DNA of 64,000 bases from Nonomuraea muscovyensis (GTDB taxonomy: Bacteria; Actinomycetota; Actinomycetes; Streptosporangiales; Streptosporangiaceae): contig NZ_JACHJB010000001.1 of assembly GCF_014207745.1 (NCBI RefSeq), positions 2,356,001-2,420,000 on the forward strand. The letters are read 5' to 3'. The notes under the pieces are model-generated. The model did no database searches and was not told the origin of the DNA. It was given only the letters and a program-made list of their open reading frames with translations. Shown piece by piece: positions 27,754 to 36,460 of this stretch. A program made the translations under genes and the position numbers. Numbering within the stretch: the stretch's first letter is position 1; the number at the start of each line of letters is the position of its first letter.

Positions 27754-29364
27754 TTAACGCGCGCGGACGACCCTGGACTCGTCCCACACCGGATGTGGTG
27801 ACTCGTAGACCCTGCCGTCGGAGCCGAAGACCAGGTAGCGGTCGAAGTCGGCGGCGAACCAGCGGTCGTGGGTGACCGCCAGCACCGTGCCGTCGAAGGC
27901 GTCGAGCCCCGCCTGCAGCGCCTCGGCGCTGGCCAGGTCGAGGTTGTCGGTCGGCTCGTCGAGCAGGAGCAGCGTCGCGCCCGACAGCTCCAGCAGCAGG
28001 ATCTGCAGGCGCGCCTGCTGCCCGCCGGAGAGGGTGTCGAAGCGCTGCTCCGCGACCAGCCCGGCCAGCTCGTAGCGGGCCAGTCTCTTCATCGCCTGGC
28101 TCTTGTCCAAGGCGTGCTCGGACATCACGATGTCGACCGGCGTCCGGCCGAGCAGCTCGGGCCGGGCGTGCGTCTGCGCGAAGTGGCCGGGCACGACGCG
28201 GGCGCCGAGCCTGCCGACCCCCGTGTGCGCGACCGGCTCGCCCGCGAGCAGCCGCAGGAAGTGGCTCTTGCCCGAGCCGTTGGAGCCCAGCACAGCGACG
28301 CGCTCGCCGTACCAGACCTCCAGGTCGAACGGCCGCATCAGGCCCGTCAGCTCCAGCCCCTCGCAGATGACCGCGCGCTTGCCGGTGCGACCGCCCTTGA
28401 GCCGCATGCTGATGTGCTGGTCGCTCGGCGCCTCCTCGGGCGGGCCCGCCTCCACGAACCTGCGCAGCCGCGTCTGGGCCGCGTGGTAGGCGGCGGCCAT
28501 GCCGTCGTTGTAGCGGGCCTTGTTCTTGAGCATGTTGACCAGGGCCTTGAGCTTGGCGTGCTCCTCGTCCCAGCGTCTGCGCAGCTCGTCGAGACGCTCG
28601 TTGCGCGCCCGGCGCGCCTCGGCGTAGGTGGTGAAACCGCCGCCGTGGATCCAGACGCCGCCCGACTCGACGGTGACGATGCGGTCGGCGGCGTTGGCCA
28701 GGAGCTGGCGGTCGTGGCTGACCAGCAGGACCGTCTTGGGCGTCTCCCTGAGCTGCCCCTCCAGCCACTCTTTGCCGGGCACGTCGAGGTAGTTGTCGGG
28801 CTCGTCCAGCAGGAGCGTCTGGTCGGGGCCGCGCAGCAGCGCCTCCAGGACGAGCCGCTTCTGCTCGCCGCCGGACAGCGTGGACACCTCGCGGTACTTC
28901 ACCCGGTCGTACGGCACGCCGAGGGCGGCGACGGTGCAGGTGTCCCAGAGCACCTCGATGTCGTATCCGCCGGCGTCGGTGTAGTCGGTGATGGCCTGCG
29001 CGTAGCGCATCTGCGCCTTCTCGTCGTCGCGCTCCATCATGACCAGCTCGGCCTGCTCCAGCCGCTCGGCGGCCTGCCGCACCGCCGGCGGCGCCACGCT
29101 GAGCAGCAGGTCGTGCACGGTGCTGGAGTCGCGCAGCCCGCCCACGAACTGGCGCATCACGCCGAGGCCGCCGGAACTGGTGACGGACCCCTCGACGGGC
29201 TGCAGATCACCCGCGATCAGCCGCAGGAGCGTGGTCTTGCCGGCTCCGTTGGGGCCGACGAGCGCGGCCTTGACGCCCTCGCCGATCCGGAACGACACGT
29301 CGTTGAGCAACGGCCGCCCGTCGGGCAGCACGTGGGTCAGATGGGCGATCTCGACGTGTGCCAC
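27754..29364 (-). CDS. ABC-F family ATPase
   Basis: A 536-aa soluble protein with two ABC domains and no membrane segment. NBD1: Walker A GPNGAGKTT, signature LSGGEQKRL, Walker B LLLDEPDNYLDV. NBD2: GSNGSGKSH, LSGGQQARL, LLLDEPTDNLD. A charged linker (about 230-310, REERLDELRRRW-type) separates them. ABC-F proteins act on ribosomes as translation factors or antibiotic-resistance protectors. Start is a GTG at 29364 with AGGAGGG 6 nt upstream. The start codon, ribosome-binding site and upstream DNA are duplicated 835 bp away. Confidence 0.92.
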   Translation of the reverse strand: MAHVEIAHLTHVLPDGRPLLNDVSFRIGEGVKAALVGPNGAGKTTLLRLIAGDLQPVEGSVTSSGGLGVMRQFVGGLRDSSTVHDLLLSVAPPAVRQAAERLEQAELVMMERDDEKAQMRYAQAITDYTDAGGYDIEVLWDTCTVAALGVPYDRVKYREVSTLSGGEQKRLVLEALLRGPDQTLLLDEPDNYLDVPGKEWLEGQLRETPKTVLLVSHDRQLLANAADRIVTVESGGVWIHGGGFTTYAEARRARNERLDELRRRWDEEHAKLKALVNMLKNKARYNDGMAAAYHAAQTRLRRFVEAGPPEEAPSDQHISMRLKGGRTGKRAVICEGLELTGLMRPFDLEVWYGERVAVLGSNGSGKSHFLRLLAGEPVAHTGVGRLGARVVPGHFAQTHARPELLGRTPVDIVMSEHALDKSQAMKRLARYELAGLVAEQRFDTLSGGQQARLQILLLELSGATLLLLDEPTDNLDLASAEALQAGLDAFDGTVLAVTHDRWFAADFDRYLVFGSDGRVYESPHPVWDESRVVRAR

Positions 29365-29398
29365 GGTTTTCCCTCCTGCGATCCTCGCGAAGGGTACC
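29342..29398. repeat. 57-bp direct repeat, copy 1 (ABC-F start region)
   Basis: Identical over 57 bp to 30177-30233. It covers the first codons of the ABC-F gene, its GTG start, AGGAGGG site and about 34 bp upstream. Flanks differ immediately outside. With copy 2 it brackets the vapBC pair. Confidence 0.93.
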
Positions 29399-29445
29399 TG
29401 CCGGTTCGCCGTTGGAGCATCTCCATTTCGGACCGGCCGGCAGAG

Positions 29446-29886
29446 TCAGCTCTGTGTGACTCCTCGGAGCAGCTCTGTTTCGACAACCCCCTCAACCGCG
29501 TGACAGAGCTTGGCGTCCGTCGTCAGGAGCGGAATCCCCCGGGCGAGAGCCAGATGGGCGAAGACCGCGTCATACATGCGCAGCGTCAGGCGGACCGCCA
29601 GAGCGGCGGCCCCCTCCAACCGATCGGCGTCGACCTGATGGACCTTCACTCCGAATTCGTCGATGACCCGCACAGCCGAGACGAACTCCTCGGGTGTCAG
29701 GCGGCCTGAGAGGAGTCCCTTCTTCCGCAGGACCCCGGCGACCTCAATGCGTGCGAAGTCCGCCGTCTCCAACTGGACCCGACCGTTCAGGAACGCTTCC
29801 TGGATCTCCTGAGCATGCTCGGATCCAGGCTGATCGACGAACCATCGCAGAAAGACGCCGGTGTCGACGAGATAGGCGTCAGCCAC
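29446..29886 (-). CDS. vapC: VapC-like PIN-domain toxin
   Basis: A 146-aa PIN-domain ribonuclease. The metal-binding acidic residues are visible: Asp in AYLVDTGVF (residue 8), Glu in FARIEVAGVL, Asp in RMYDAVFAHLA and Asp in LLTTDAKLC, so the toxin looks active. VapC enzymes cleave tRNA or rRNA when freed from antitoxin. It overlaps the upstream antitoxin gene by 8 bp and lies between 57-bp direct repeats in front of the ABC-F gene, implying horizontal arrival of the module. Confidence 0.88.
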   Translation of the reverse strand: MADAYLVDTGVFLRWFVDQPGSEHAQEIQEAFLNGRVQLETADFARIEVAGVLRKKGLLSGRLTPEEFVSAVRVIDEFGVKVHQVDADRLEGAAALAVRLTLRMYDAVFAHLALARGIPLLTTDAKLCHAVEGVVETELLRGVTQS

Positions 29887-30091
29887 GCGACCCTTCCCGA
29901 AGCCTGTCCAGCTCCTCGTCCAGGCCGGTCACTCCACGCATCCGCTCCCGGACCCGCGCCAGAGAGGCCACTGCCCGCTCGCGCCGACGCGATGCCACGA
30001 CGTTCTCCCGAACGAGCGCGAGCACCGGGACTACCTGATCGTCGGGCAACTGGTCGACCAACGAGTGAAGCTCCGCACGCATCTCGCTCAC
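29879..30091 (-). CDS. Antitoxin of the VapC-like toxin
   Basis: A 70-aa protein beginning at GTG 30091 and overlapping vapC by 8 bp. The N-terminal helix MRAELHSLVDQLPDDQVVP resembles the DNA-binding or dimer part of small antitoxins in this arrangement; the C-terminal half is charged (RRRERAVASLARVRER) and probably binds the toxin. Family membership (VapB/RelB-type) is assigned mainly from position, size and overlap. Confidence 0.75.
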   Translation of the reverse strand: MSEMRAELHSLVDQLPDDQVVPVLALVRENVVASRRRERAVASLARVRERMRGVTGLDEELDRLREGSRG

Positions 30092-30176
30092 GCACGCAGT
30101 CTACGTTCCAGCCATGATCGATATCAGTGACAGCAGCTTCGTGACGCTCCTGGGGGGTCATGACGTGCAGGTGGGC

Positions 30177-30233
30177 TGGGCGATCTCGACGTGTGCCACG
30201 GTTTTCCCTCCTGCGATCCTCGCGAAGGGTACC
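30177..30233. repeat. 57-bp direct repeat, copy 2
   Basis: Perfect copy of 29342-29398 at a distance of 835 bp. Here the duplicated ABC-F start (GTG at 30199) reads only a short frame before a stop, so this is a non-functional footprint. Located upstream of the antitoxin gene. Confidence 0.93.
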
Positions 30234-30279
30234 CGGCCGTTTCGGGCGTGAGCACCCGGTTTTCCAGCCGAGGCGGGCC

Positions 30280-31233
30280 TCAGACGAGGGCGGTCTTGTA
30301 GAAGACGCTGACCTTCCTGGCGCCCGCGGCACCGGAGGCGAGGCCGAGGCAGAGCCGGGGCCTGCCGGCGACGAGCTGGATCGCCATGCCCTCCGGCTCC
30401 CGGTAGTCGAGCGACTTGCCCGCCTGGGTCAGCGCGCGTTGCACCTTGCGGCCCGTACGCAGGTCCACGCTGGTGATGTAGGTGTTGCCCGGCGCCGGGT
30501 TGGACGGGCCGTAGGCACTGCCCTCCAGCAGGTAGAGGTGGTCGCCGTAGGACGCGTAACCCTGGAAGACGCCCAGACCGGACGGCTGGGCAACGTCGTA
30601 CAGGGGGCTGCGGGAGCCCGACTTGACCGCCGACAGGGTGTAGACCGCGTAGCGGAAGCCGCCGTTCTTGCGGTAGCGCATGACGAGCCGGTTGGTGGAG
30701 GGGTCGATCGCGCAGGTGGTGTTGGTCGCGCCGGTCACGGGGGCGTACCGGGTCACGCCGCTGGACGACGGGGTGATCGTCCGGCCGTTGGTGAAGGCGA
30801 ACCTGGCCAGCCTGTTGCCCCAGGCGTTCGCGCCGTCCCTGACCGCGTTGGTCTCGGTCCACAGGTACGTCGTGCCGCCCGACCGTTCCACGCCGATCTG
30901 GACGCCGTGACCGAAGCCCATGAGGTACATGTGGCCGAGGACGGCGCCGCCGAGGCTGAGCTTGGTCAGGCACAGGTGGCCCGCCGCCGCGGAGCCGGAC
31001 CCGTTCTTGACCTGCACGGCGTAGAGGTGGCTGTGCGCGTTGTCGAAGGCGAACGACTGCAGGACGGTCTCGTCGCGCAGCGCCTTCTTCCAGATGAGGC
31101 TCGTGGCGGGCGCCGTCAGGTCGAACCGGCCGGCGGCCGCGGCGGCCCCGGCGGGCTCGCCGCCGACGAGCGCCGTGGCGGCGGCTCCCGCGCCGGCCAC
31201 GAGCAGGCCGCGCCGGGTGATGGATGGCGACAT
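30280..31233 (-). CDS. Tat-exported TagC-like/P68 RBP-type beta-propeller protein
   Basis: A 317-aa secreted protein. The N-terminus has a twin-arginine motif (TRRGLLVAGAG) and hydrophobic stretch. The mature part has repeated propeller strands: VLQSFAFDNAHSHLYAVQV, LGHMYLMGFGHGVQIGVE and GYASYGDHLYLLEG, typical of the domain in actinomycete proteins called teichoic acid biosynthesis protein C and in phage receptor-binding proteins. A role in binding cell-wall polymers is suggested by the family but untested. Single gene; the 57-bp repeat lies just past its stop. Confidence 0.8.
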   Translation of the reverse strand: MSPSITRRGLLVAGAGAAATALVGGEPAGAAAAAGRFDLTAPATSLIWKKALRDETVLQSFAFDNAHSHLYAVQVKNGSGSAAAGHLCLTKLSLGGAVLGHMYLMGFGHGVQIGVERSGGTTYLWTETNAVRDGANAWGNRLARFAFTNGRTITPSSSGVTRYAPVTGATNTTCAIDPSTNRLVMRYRKNGGFRYAVYTLSAVKSGSRSPLYDVAQPSGLGVFQGYASYGDHLYLLEGSAYGPSNPAPGNTYITSVDLRTGRKVQRALTQAGKSLDYREPEGMAIQLVAGRPRLCLGLASGAAGARKVSVFYKTALV

Positions 31234-31311
31234 CTCAGGAATGCTCCTGTTCCACGGGGGGTGCGGGAGCCCACACCCTAGTGGTCGCGCGCAGGGCCGC
31301 CAAGCCCGCGA

Positions 31312-31974
31312 TCATGCCGCCCGGCGGGGGCACAGCAGCCCCGCGACGATCTCCACCGCCGCCGCCACCAGCAACGGGACCGCCGGATGCAGGCGGAGCA
31401 GGAACGCCCCGAGCACGGCTCCGCAGAAGGTCGCGGCCACGGTGGCGAAGCGCCGGCCGGCCGTCTCCAGGGAGGACAGCATGAACAGTCCCGCCAGCGA
31501 CCGGGTCACCACCGTGGTGGGCAGGTCCTTGGCGGCCACCCGCAGCACGGTGGCGTTGCGCGCTCCCATCGCGAGCGCGAGCGCCACGATGACGGCGAAG
31601 CGGTGGGGCGCCCGGTCCGGGTCGGTCGCCGGCAGCGACAGCGCGAGCAGGGCCGCCGCCAGCAGGATCAGCCCCTCCCCTGCGACGGCGAACCCCAGCC
31701 ACCCGTCCCCTCGCCATCTGATCAGCAGACCGTGGGCCGCGTGCCCGGTGACGGCCCCGACCGCGAACGCCGCCAGCGCCACGACCGGCCCGGCGAGCGG
31801 GGCGGCGTCGGTGACCGTCCCGAACCCGGCGAACAGCACGTTCCCGGTCATCACCGCGGTGAACACCCGGCCCAGCCCGAGGAAGCTGACGGCCTCGACC
31901 ACTCCGGTCACGCCGGTCAGCAGCACCAGGATCACCGTCAGCCGCGAAGGCCGCCTCCTCGCCGCGAAGGGCAT
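31312..31974 (-). CDS. DUF1275 (YoaK-like) membrane protein
   Basis: A 220-aa integral membrane protein with six or seven transmembrane helices. The N-terminal LTGVTGVVEAVSFLGLGRVFTAVMTGNV block is diagnostic of DUF1275/YoaK: helix 1, then MTGN at the second helix, and ARNATVLRVA later. The family has no established substrate. 77 nt separate it from the TagC-like gene downstream on the same strand. Confidence 0.87.
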   Translation of the reverse strand: MPFAARRRPSRLTVILVLLTGVTGVVEAVSFLGLGRVFTAVMTGNVLFAGFGTVTDAAPLAGPVVALAAFAVGAVTGHAAHGLLIRWRGDGWLGFAVAGEGLILLAAALLALSLPATDPDRAPHRFAVIVALALAMGARNATVLRVAAKDLPTTVVTRSLAGLFMLSSLETAGRRFATVAATFCGAVLGAFLLRLHPAVPLLVAAAVEIVAGLLCPRRAA

Positions 31975-32189
31975 CCTTCGTCACTATCGGCGGCACGGCC
32001 CGCGGCGAAGCCGCCACACGGACGCGTGAACCATTGCGGGACCGAGCGGTAGGTACAGGCGACCACACGCTCCCGATCCGGAAGGGTGCGGCCCGGCGGC
32101 TGGGGCCCGACGCGGCGGAGGGCGTCGTGCACAGCACGTCCTGCCCCGCCGGCTCGTCCGGGCCGGGTGCGGCGGACTGGCCGAGCGGA
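31975..32189. other. Intergenic, nothing recognised
   Basis: 215 bp between two minus-strand membrane protein genes. Short frames exist but none has a ribosome-binding site or family similarity. A stretch near 32163 (GGCGGACTGGCCGAGCGG) recalls the 5' end of a tRNA but no cloverleaf follows. Confidence 0.4.
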
Positions 32190-32993
32190 TCACGCTGCTC
32201 TGCTGGCCCGGGGCAGGCACGCGAGCAGGGTGAGGGCGGCGGCGAGCAGGTACGGCCAGCCGGCGCTCGGCGCGAAGCAGGCGCCCTCCCCTGCCCCGGC
32301 GAGTGCGGCCAGGCCCAGCAGGACGGCCGTGGCCAGGGCCGTCAGGCGGGTGGCGAGGGTGCCTGCGGTGGCGGCGACGGTGGCCGCGCAGGCGACGGCC
32401 ACGAGCGGCAGGCCGAGCGCGTCCGTCATCGACGCCTGGTGGAGCGGGGCGGGCATGAGCGGGTCGCATGCCGGGGACGGCGGGACGGGGGCGAGCCCGT
32501 GGTGGAGCAGCGGCCACAGGGTCGCGCCGAGCGCGGCCGTCCAGGCCAGGGCCGCGCGGGGAGCGTCGTCGGGCGGGGGCAGGCGAGGCGGCCCGGGGGC
32601 GGGGCGGGCGGCCAGGAGGAGGGCGCCCAGGAGGACGGACGTCACGGCGAGCGCGGCGATCGTGAGGCCGGCGGTCCTGGTCGTGAACGGCGGGAGCGGG
32701 TCGCCGAGCGCGACAAGGACGCCGGCCAGGAGGACGGGCAGGGTGAGCGGCAGGCCCGCGGCCCGCAACCGGGCCGGCCGCCAGAGGACGACCAGCGCCA
32801 GCGCGGCCGGCAGCAGGATGCCGCCCCAGAGGTGGACCTCCCGGGCCGCGCGCCACGGCCAGGACGTCTCGGGGAGCGGGGCGTCGGCGAACCAGCCGAA
32901 GGAGACCTCGCGCGGCACCAGGACGGTGAGCACCGGCGCCGCGGCGGCGAGCACCGCGCACAGTCTCAGCATGCACACGGTACGGGGGGACAT
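32190..32993 (-). CDS. Hypothetical polytopic membrane protein
   Basis: A 267-aa, very Ala/Leu-rich protein with about seven predicted transmembrane helices. A PWRAAREVHLWGG segment after helix 1 and a proline-rich loop (PAPGPPRLPPPDD) in the middle are the only notable features. I recognise no family. The high GC and lack of polar motifs limit interpretation, but hydrophobic periodicity and codon bias support a real gene. MLRLCAVL, seven residues in, is an alternative start. Confidence 0.6.
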   Translation of the reverse strand: MSPRTVCMLRLCAVLAAAAPVLTVLVPREVSFGWFADAPLPETSWPWRAAREVHLWGGILLPAALALVVLWRPARLRAAGLPLTLPVLLAGVLVALGDPLPPFTTRTAGLTIAALAVTSVLLGALLLAARPAPGPPRLPPPDDAPRAALAWTAALGATLWPLLHHGLAPVPPSPACDPLMPAPLHQASMTDALGLPLVAVACAATVAATAGTLATRLTALATAVLLGLAALAGAGEGACFAPSAGWPYLLAAALTLLACLPRASRAA

Positions 32994-33022
32994 GAGGGGC
33001 GCCTCGGGCTGACGGGCAGAAA

Positions 33023-33049
33023 GGTGATCGACGATACCGGACGATCACC
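33023..33049. terminator. Hairpin between convergent transcription ends
   Basis: Perfect 8-bp stem GGTGATCG/CGATCACC with an 11-nt loop, immediately beyond the stronger hairpin at 33054-33086. Together they may stop transcription from the sugar-import operon. No T-tract. Confidence 0.4.
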
Positions 33050-33053
33050 GCGA

Positions 33054-33086
33054 CGGGGAGTCCTGGCCGGCAGCCGGGACTCCCCG
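33054..33086 (-). terminator. Terminator of the sugar ABC operon
   Basis: Perfect 9-bp stem CGGGGAGTC/GACTCCCCG (33054-33062 and 33078-33086) with a 15-nt loop, 10 nt past the binding-protein stop. Actinomycete terminators often lack a U-tract, so the position and stem strength support the call. Confidence 0.7.
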
Positions 33087-33096
33087 GTCCGCCCGG

Positions 33097-34452
33097 CTAG
33101 CCGAGCAGGGCGTTGACCTTGGTGTTGGCCTCGTCGAGGGCGTTGACGTCGCTCTTGCGCGAGAAGATGGAGTCCATCGTCTCGGTCATGATCGCCGTGA
33201 TGTCGGCCCAGTGTTCGGCGATGGGCGCCAGGTGGGTCGTGCCGTCCTGGACGTGCATGGTGAAGGGCTTGACGTCGATCCCCGCGTCGGCGAAGGCCTG
33301 CTCCGCCTTGGGCATCGCCGCCTTGATGGCCGGGAAGACGACGGCCTCCTTGGCCACGATCTCCTCCTGGCAGGCCGGCGAGGCGAGGAACTTCGTCCAG
33401 GCCCACGCGGCGTCGGGGTTGTCGGTGCCCGCGGAGATGTTGTCGGCGAGGCCGTTGAACAGGCTGGCCCGCTTACCGGTGGGGCCGATCGGGGTCGGGG
33501 CGAGGGCGGACTTGGCGCCCTTCAGCGCCCAGTAGGTCTTGGTGTTCCAGCTGCCCTCCGTGACCATCGCGTACTTGCCGGCCCCGTAGGCGTCGATCTG
33601 GCCGGTCCCGGCGGAGGCGATCTCCATGGTGGGCATGTAGCCCTTGTCGATCAGGGAGGTGAACCACCTGATCGTGTCCTTGAACTTGGGGTCGGCGTAG
33701 TTGAACTTGGTGGGCCACGGGTTCTGGTCGGCGTACTGCCAGCCGTTGCTCATGGTGTACAGGCTCCACTCGGTCTGGCCGAAGCCGGCGCCGCTGCCCG
33801 CGAGCCCCAGGCCGTAGGTGGCCACGTGCTTCTTGTCGAAGCCCGGCTCGTCGCCCCGCTTGCCGTTGACGTCCACGGTCAGCTTGGCGATGACGTCCTC
33901 GTAGGTGCCGCCGTCCTGCGGGTTCCAGGTCAGCTTGGTCATCTCCTCGGGCTTGATGCCCGCTTCCTTGAGCTTGTCGGTGTTGTAGATCACGGCGACG
34001 GTGTCGAAGTCCTTGGGCAGCCCGTACCGCTGGCCGTCCTTGGCCACCCACAGGTCGGCCAGGCCGTCCTGGTACTGGGACAGGTCGACCTTGTCCTTGG
34101 CGACCAGGTCGGTGATGGGCAGGAGCTGGCTCTGGGCGGCGAACTCGGGGTAGCGCGACAGGTGGCTGACGAAGACGTCGGGGGCGGTGCCGGAGACGAA
34201 GGACGTGGTGAGGGTGTTCCAGTAGTCGTCCCAGCCGTACTGGGTGATCTTGACGGTGTACTGGGGGTTCGCCTTCTTGAAGGCGTCGGCGCAGGCCTGG
34301 TACTGGGGCTGCTGGGCGGTGTCCCAGAGCCAGTAGTCGATCGTCACGGGTCCGGCGGCGGCGCCCTCGCCGGTGTCCTGACCACCGCCGCAGGCGGACA
34401 GGAGCAGTGTCGCCGTCGCGGCGACGGCGAGGGAGCGCAGGTGACTCTTCAT
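33097..34452 (-). CDS. Sugar ABC transporter substrate-binding lipoprotein
   Basis: A 451-aa family 1 extracellular solute-binding protein. Lipobox LLLSAC near residue 20; then VTIDYWLWD, FVSGTAPDVFVSH and EGSWNTKTYWALKG, the usual mid-protein ligand-site region. It delivers an oligosaccharide to the two permeases encoded upstream (34535-36405). Context with a GH36 alpha-galactosidase and ROK regulator suggests alpha-galactosides (melibiose, raffinose type). ATG at 34452 has AAGAAGG upstream; a GTG one codon earlier is possible. Confidence 0.92.
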   Translation of the reverse strand: MKSHLRSLAVAATATLLLSACGGGQDTGEGAAAGPVTIDYWLWDTAQQPQYQACADAFKKANPQYTVKITQYGWDDYWNTLTTSFVSGTAPDVFVSHLSRYPEFAAQSQLLPITDLVAKDKVDLSQYQDGLADLWVAKDGQRYGLPKDFDTVAVIYNTDKLKEAGIKPEEMTKLTWNPQDGGTYEDVIAKLTVDVNGKRGDEPGFDKKHVATYGLGLAGSGAGFGQTEWSLYTMSNGWQYADQNPWPTKFNYADPKFKDTIRWFTSLIDKGYMPTMEIASAGTGQIDAYGAGKYAMVTEGSWNTKTYWALKGAKSALAPTPIGPTGKRASLFNGLADNISAGTDNPDAAWAWTKFLASPACQEEIVAKEAVVFPAIKAAMPKAEQAFADAGIDVKPFTMHVQDGTTHLAPIAEHWADITAIMTETMDSIFSRKSDVNALDEANTKVNALLG

Positions 34453-34534
34453 CACAACAACCTTCTTTGCGTTGCGAAAAACGGGGGGGCGAAAACACGG
34501 GGGGCGAAAGGTGAGGAGTGAAGGGTGGGGGGTG

Positions 34535-35452
34535 TTACTTGACGCCGGTGTAGCCGATGGAGTCGATGATCCGGCGGCCGAGCACGGCGAAGAGGATGAT
34601 CATCGGCAGGGCGGCGAAGAGCGTCGCGGCCATGAGCCCGGCCCAGTCGGGGCTGCCCTGCGGGGTCTGGGAGCGGAAGATGCCGAGGGCGACCGTGAGC
34701 ACCCGGACGCTCTCGTCCTTGCCGACGAGCAACGGCCAGAAGTAGTCGTTCCAGCTCGTGATGTACGTGAGGATCGCCAGGGTGGTGATCGGCCCCTTGC
34801 TGACCGGCAGGATGATCCGGAAGAAGATCCGCACGTGCCCCGCGCCGTCGATGCGCGCCGCCTCTTCCAGCCCGGCGTTGACGCCGAGGAAGAACTGACG
34901 CAGGAAGAAGACCGCGAACGGGGTCATGAGCAGGTGGGGCAGCACGATGCCCAGATAGGTGTTGAGCAGCCCGAGTTCCTTGATCAGCACGAAGTTGGGC
35001 AGCGTCGTGAAGATCGGCGGCACCATCAGCGCGGTGAGGAACAGCATGAAGACGACGTCCCGGCCGGGCCAGCGCAGCCGGGCGAAGGCGTAGGCGGCCA
35101 TCGCGCTGAAGAAGACCTGCCCGACGGTCACCGTGGTCGCCACGACGATCGAGTTGCGCAGGAACAGCCAGAAGTTCACGGTGCCGCTCGACCCGCCCTC
35201 GGCCACCGCCTCGGCGGTGGTCGACAGGCCGAGCACCCGGCGATAGGCGCCGAACGTGAAGTCCACCGGCAGGAGGTCCGTGGCGCCGGCGGCCAGCGAG
35301 CGGGTGTTGGAGAAGGACGTGCGCAGCATCCAGTAGAACGGGAAGAGCGTCGCGGCCATGACGAGGACGAGCACGGTCCAGCCGGCGATCCGTCCCCAGG
35401 GAATCGCGCGGGCCTGCCGGGGCCGGCCGGCGAGGGCGGTGGGGGCGGCCAT
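34535..35452 (-). CDS. Sugar ABC transporter permease (MalG type)
   Basis: A 305-aa inner-membrane protein with six transmembrane helices. The cytoplasmic EAA loop reads EEAARIDGAGHVRIFFR, where the shared ATPase docks. ATGATG at 35455-35450 offers two starts; the second gives better spacing from AAGGGAG. It overlaps the end of the partner permease gene. No ATPase gene is in the locus, so a multitask MsiK-type ATPase is assumed. Confidence 0.92.
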   Translation of the reverse strand: MAAPTALAGRPRQARAIPWGRIAGWTVLVLVMAATLFPFYWMLRTSFSNTRSLAAGATDLLPVDFTFGAYRRVLGLSTTAEAVAEGGSSGTVNFWLFLRNSIVVATTVTVGQVFFSAMAAYAFARLRWPGRDVVFMLFLTALMVPPIFTTLPNFVLIKELGLLNTYLGIVLPHLLMTPFAVFFLRQFFLGVNAGLEEAARIDGAGHVRIFFRIILPVSKGPITTLAILTYITSWNDYFWPLLVGKDESVRVLTVALGIFRSQTPQGSPDWAGLMAATLFAALPMIILFAVLGRRIIDSIGYTGVK

Positions 35453-36405
35453 CATGCTCCCTTCAGGTCGGACTCGCCCGCCCGGCTGAGGCGGAGCTGC
35501 AGGTAGGCGACGCCGGCCAGGATCACGAAGAGCACGGACGACAGGGCGGCGGCGTAGCCGAAGTTGAACCGGTTGAAGGCCAGGTCGTAGATGTAGAAGT
35601 AGATGACCCGGGTGGCGTTGATGGGCCCGCCCGCCGTGGTGACGGCGACGGTGTCGAAGACCTGGAAGGACCCGATGACGGTCAGCACCATCACCATCGC
35701 CATGACCGGGCGCAGCAGGGGCATGGTGACCCGCCAGAAGATCCGCCACTCCGAGGCGCCGTCGAGCGCGGCGGCCTCGTACACACTGGGCGGGATCATC
35801 TGCAGCCCGGCGTAGATCAGTAGGGCTGTGTAACCGAGGTGCCGCCAGGTGTTGACCAGGGCGATGGTCGGGATGGCGAGGTCGGAGTCGCCGAAGAACG
35901 CCACCCGCTCCAGCCCGAGCCAGTCGAAGGCGTAGTTGACCACGCCGAGCTGGTAGTCGAGCATCCAGAACCACACGAGGGCGACGACCACGTTGGCCAC
36001 GAGGAACGGCAGCAGCACGACGCCCCGCACCAGCAGCGACCTGGTCAGGCGGTGCAGGAGGACGGCGAGCAGGACCGATGCCACGGTCTGGGTGCCGATG
36101 TTGATCACCACGTACTCGGCGGTGACCTTGAGCGCGTTCCAGAACAGGTGGTCGCCGAGCAGCCGCTCGTAGTTCTCCGTGCCGATGAAGCGGGGTGGGG
36201 TCAGCACGTTGTACTTGGTCAGGCTGAGGTACAGGCCACGCAGGGCCGGCCACAGGTAGAAGGTGACGAAGCCGATGGCCGCGGGCAGGACGAACAGGAC
36301 CGCGACGGGAAGGTCACCCAGGCGTCTTCTGCGGGGCGGCGGCGTTCCGCGGGACGCGGCCTCGATCGTCGGGGGAGGCGCGGCGTGAACGGTCTCGCTG
36401 GTCAT
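35452..36405 (-). CDS. Sugar ABC transporter permease (MalF type)
   Basis: A 317-aa permease with a Pro/Arg-rich cytoplasmic N-terminus and six transmembrane helices starting near residue 33. EAA loop: YEAAALDGASEWRIFWR. It pairs with the MalG-type protein encoded next. GAGGAGG lies 5 nt before the ATG. The gene starts 55 nt after the ROK regulator on the same strand, so regulator, permeases and binding protein form one operon. Confidence 0.92.
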   Translation of the reverse strand: MTSETVHAAPPPTIEAASRGTPPPRRRRLGDLPVAVLFVLPAAIGFVTFYLWPALRGLYLSLTKYNVLTPPRFIGTENYERLLGDHLFWNALKVTAEYVVINIGTQTVASVLLAVLLHRLTRSLLVRGVVLLPFLVANVVVALVWFWMLDYQLGVVNYAFDWLGLERVAFFGDSDLAIPTIALVNTWRHLGYTALLIYAGLQMIPPSVYEAAALDGASEWRIFWRVTMPLLRPVMAMVMVLTVIGSFQVFDTVAVTTAGGPINATRVIYFYIYDLAFNRFNFGYAAALSSVLFVILAGVAYLQLRLSRAGESDLKGA

Positions 36406-36425
36406 TTGACCTCCTCGTGCCGGTC

Positions 36426-36440
36426 GGTCCGGCCGGGACC
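36426..36440. terminator. Small hairpin between ROK and permease genes
   Basis: GGTCC-GGCCG-GGACC, a 5-bp stem in the 55-nt gap after the ROK stop. It may lower read-through or merely be chance in GC-rich DNA. Confidence 0.25.
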
Positions 36441-36460
36441 AGGGCCCCGGCCGCGTCCGA

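Noticed and set aside
29342..30233. Insertion sequence or transposon
   Set aside because: There is no transposase and no terminal inverted repeat; only direct repeats around vapBC.
32161..32240. tRNA gene (Ser/Leu-like 5' sequence)
   Set aside because: Only the acceptor/D-arm-like sequence is present; no matching 3' acceptor strand or T-arm.
34535..36253. 572-aa extended permease
   Set aside because: The upstream half is out of frame within the MalF-type permease gene; the real start is at 35452-35455 after AAGGGAG.
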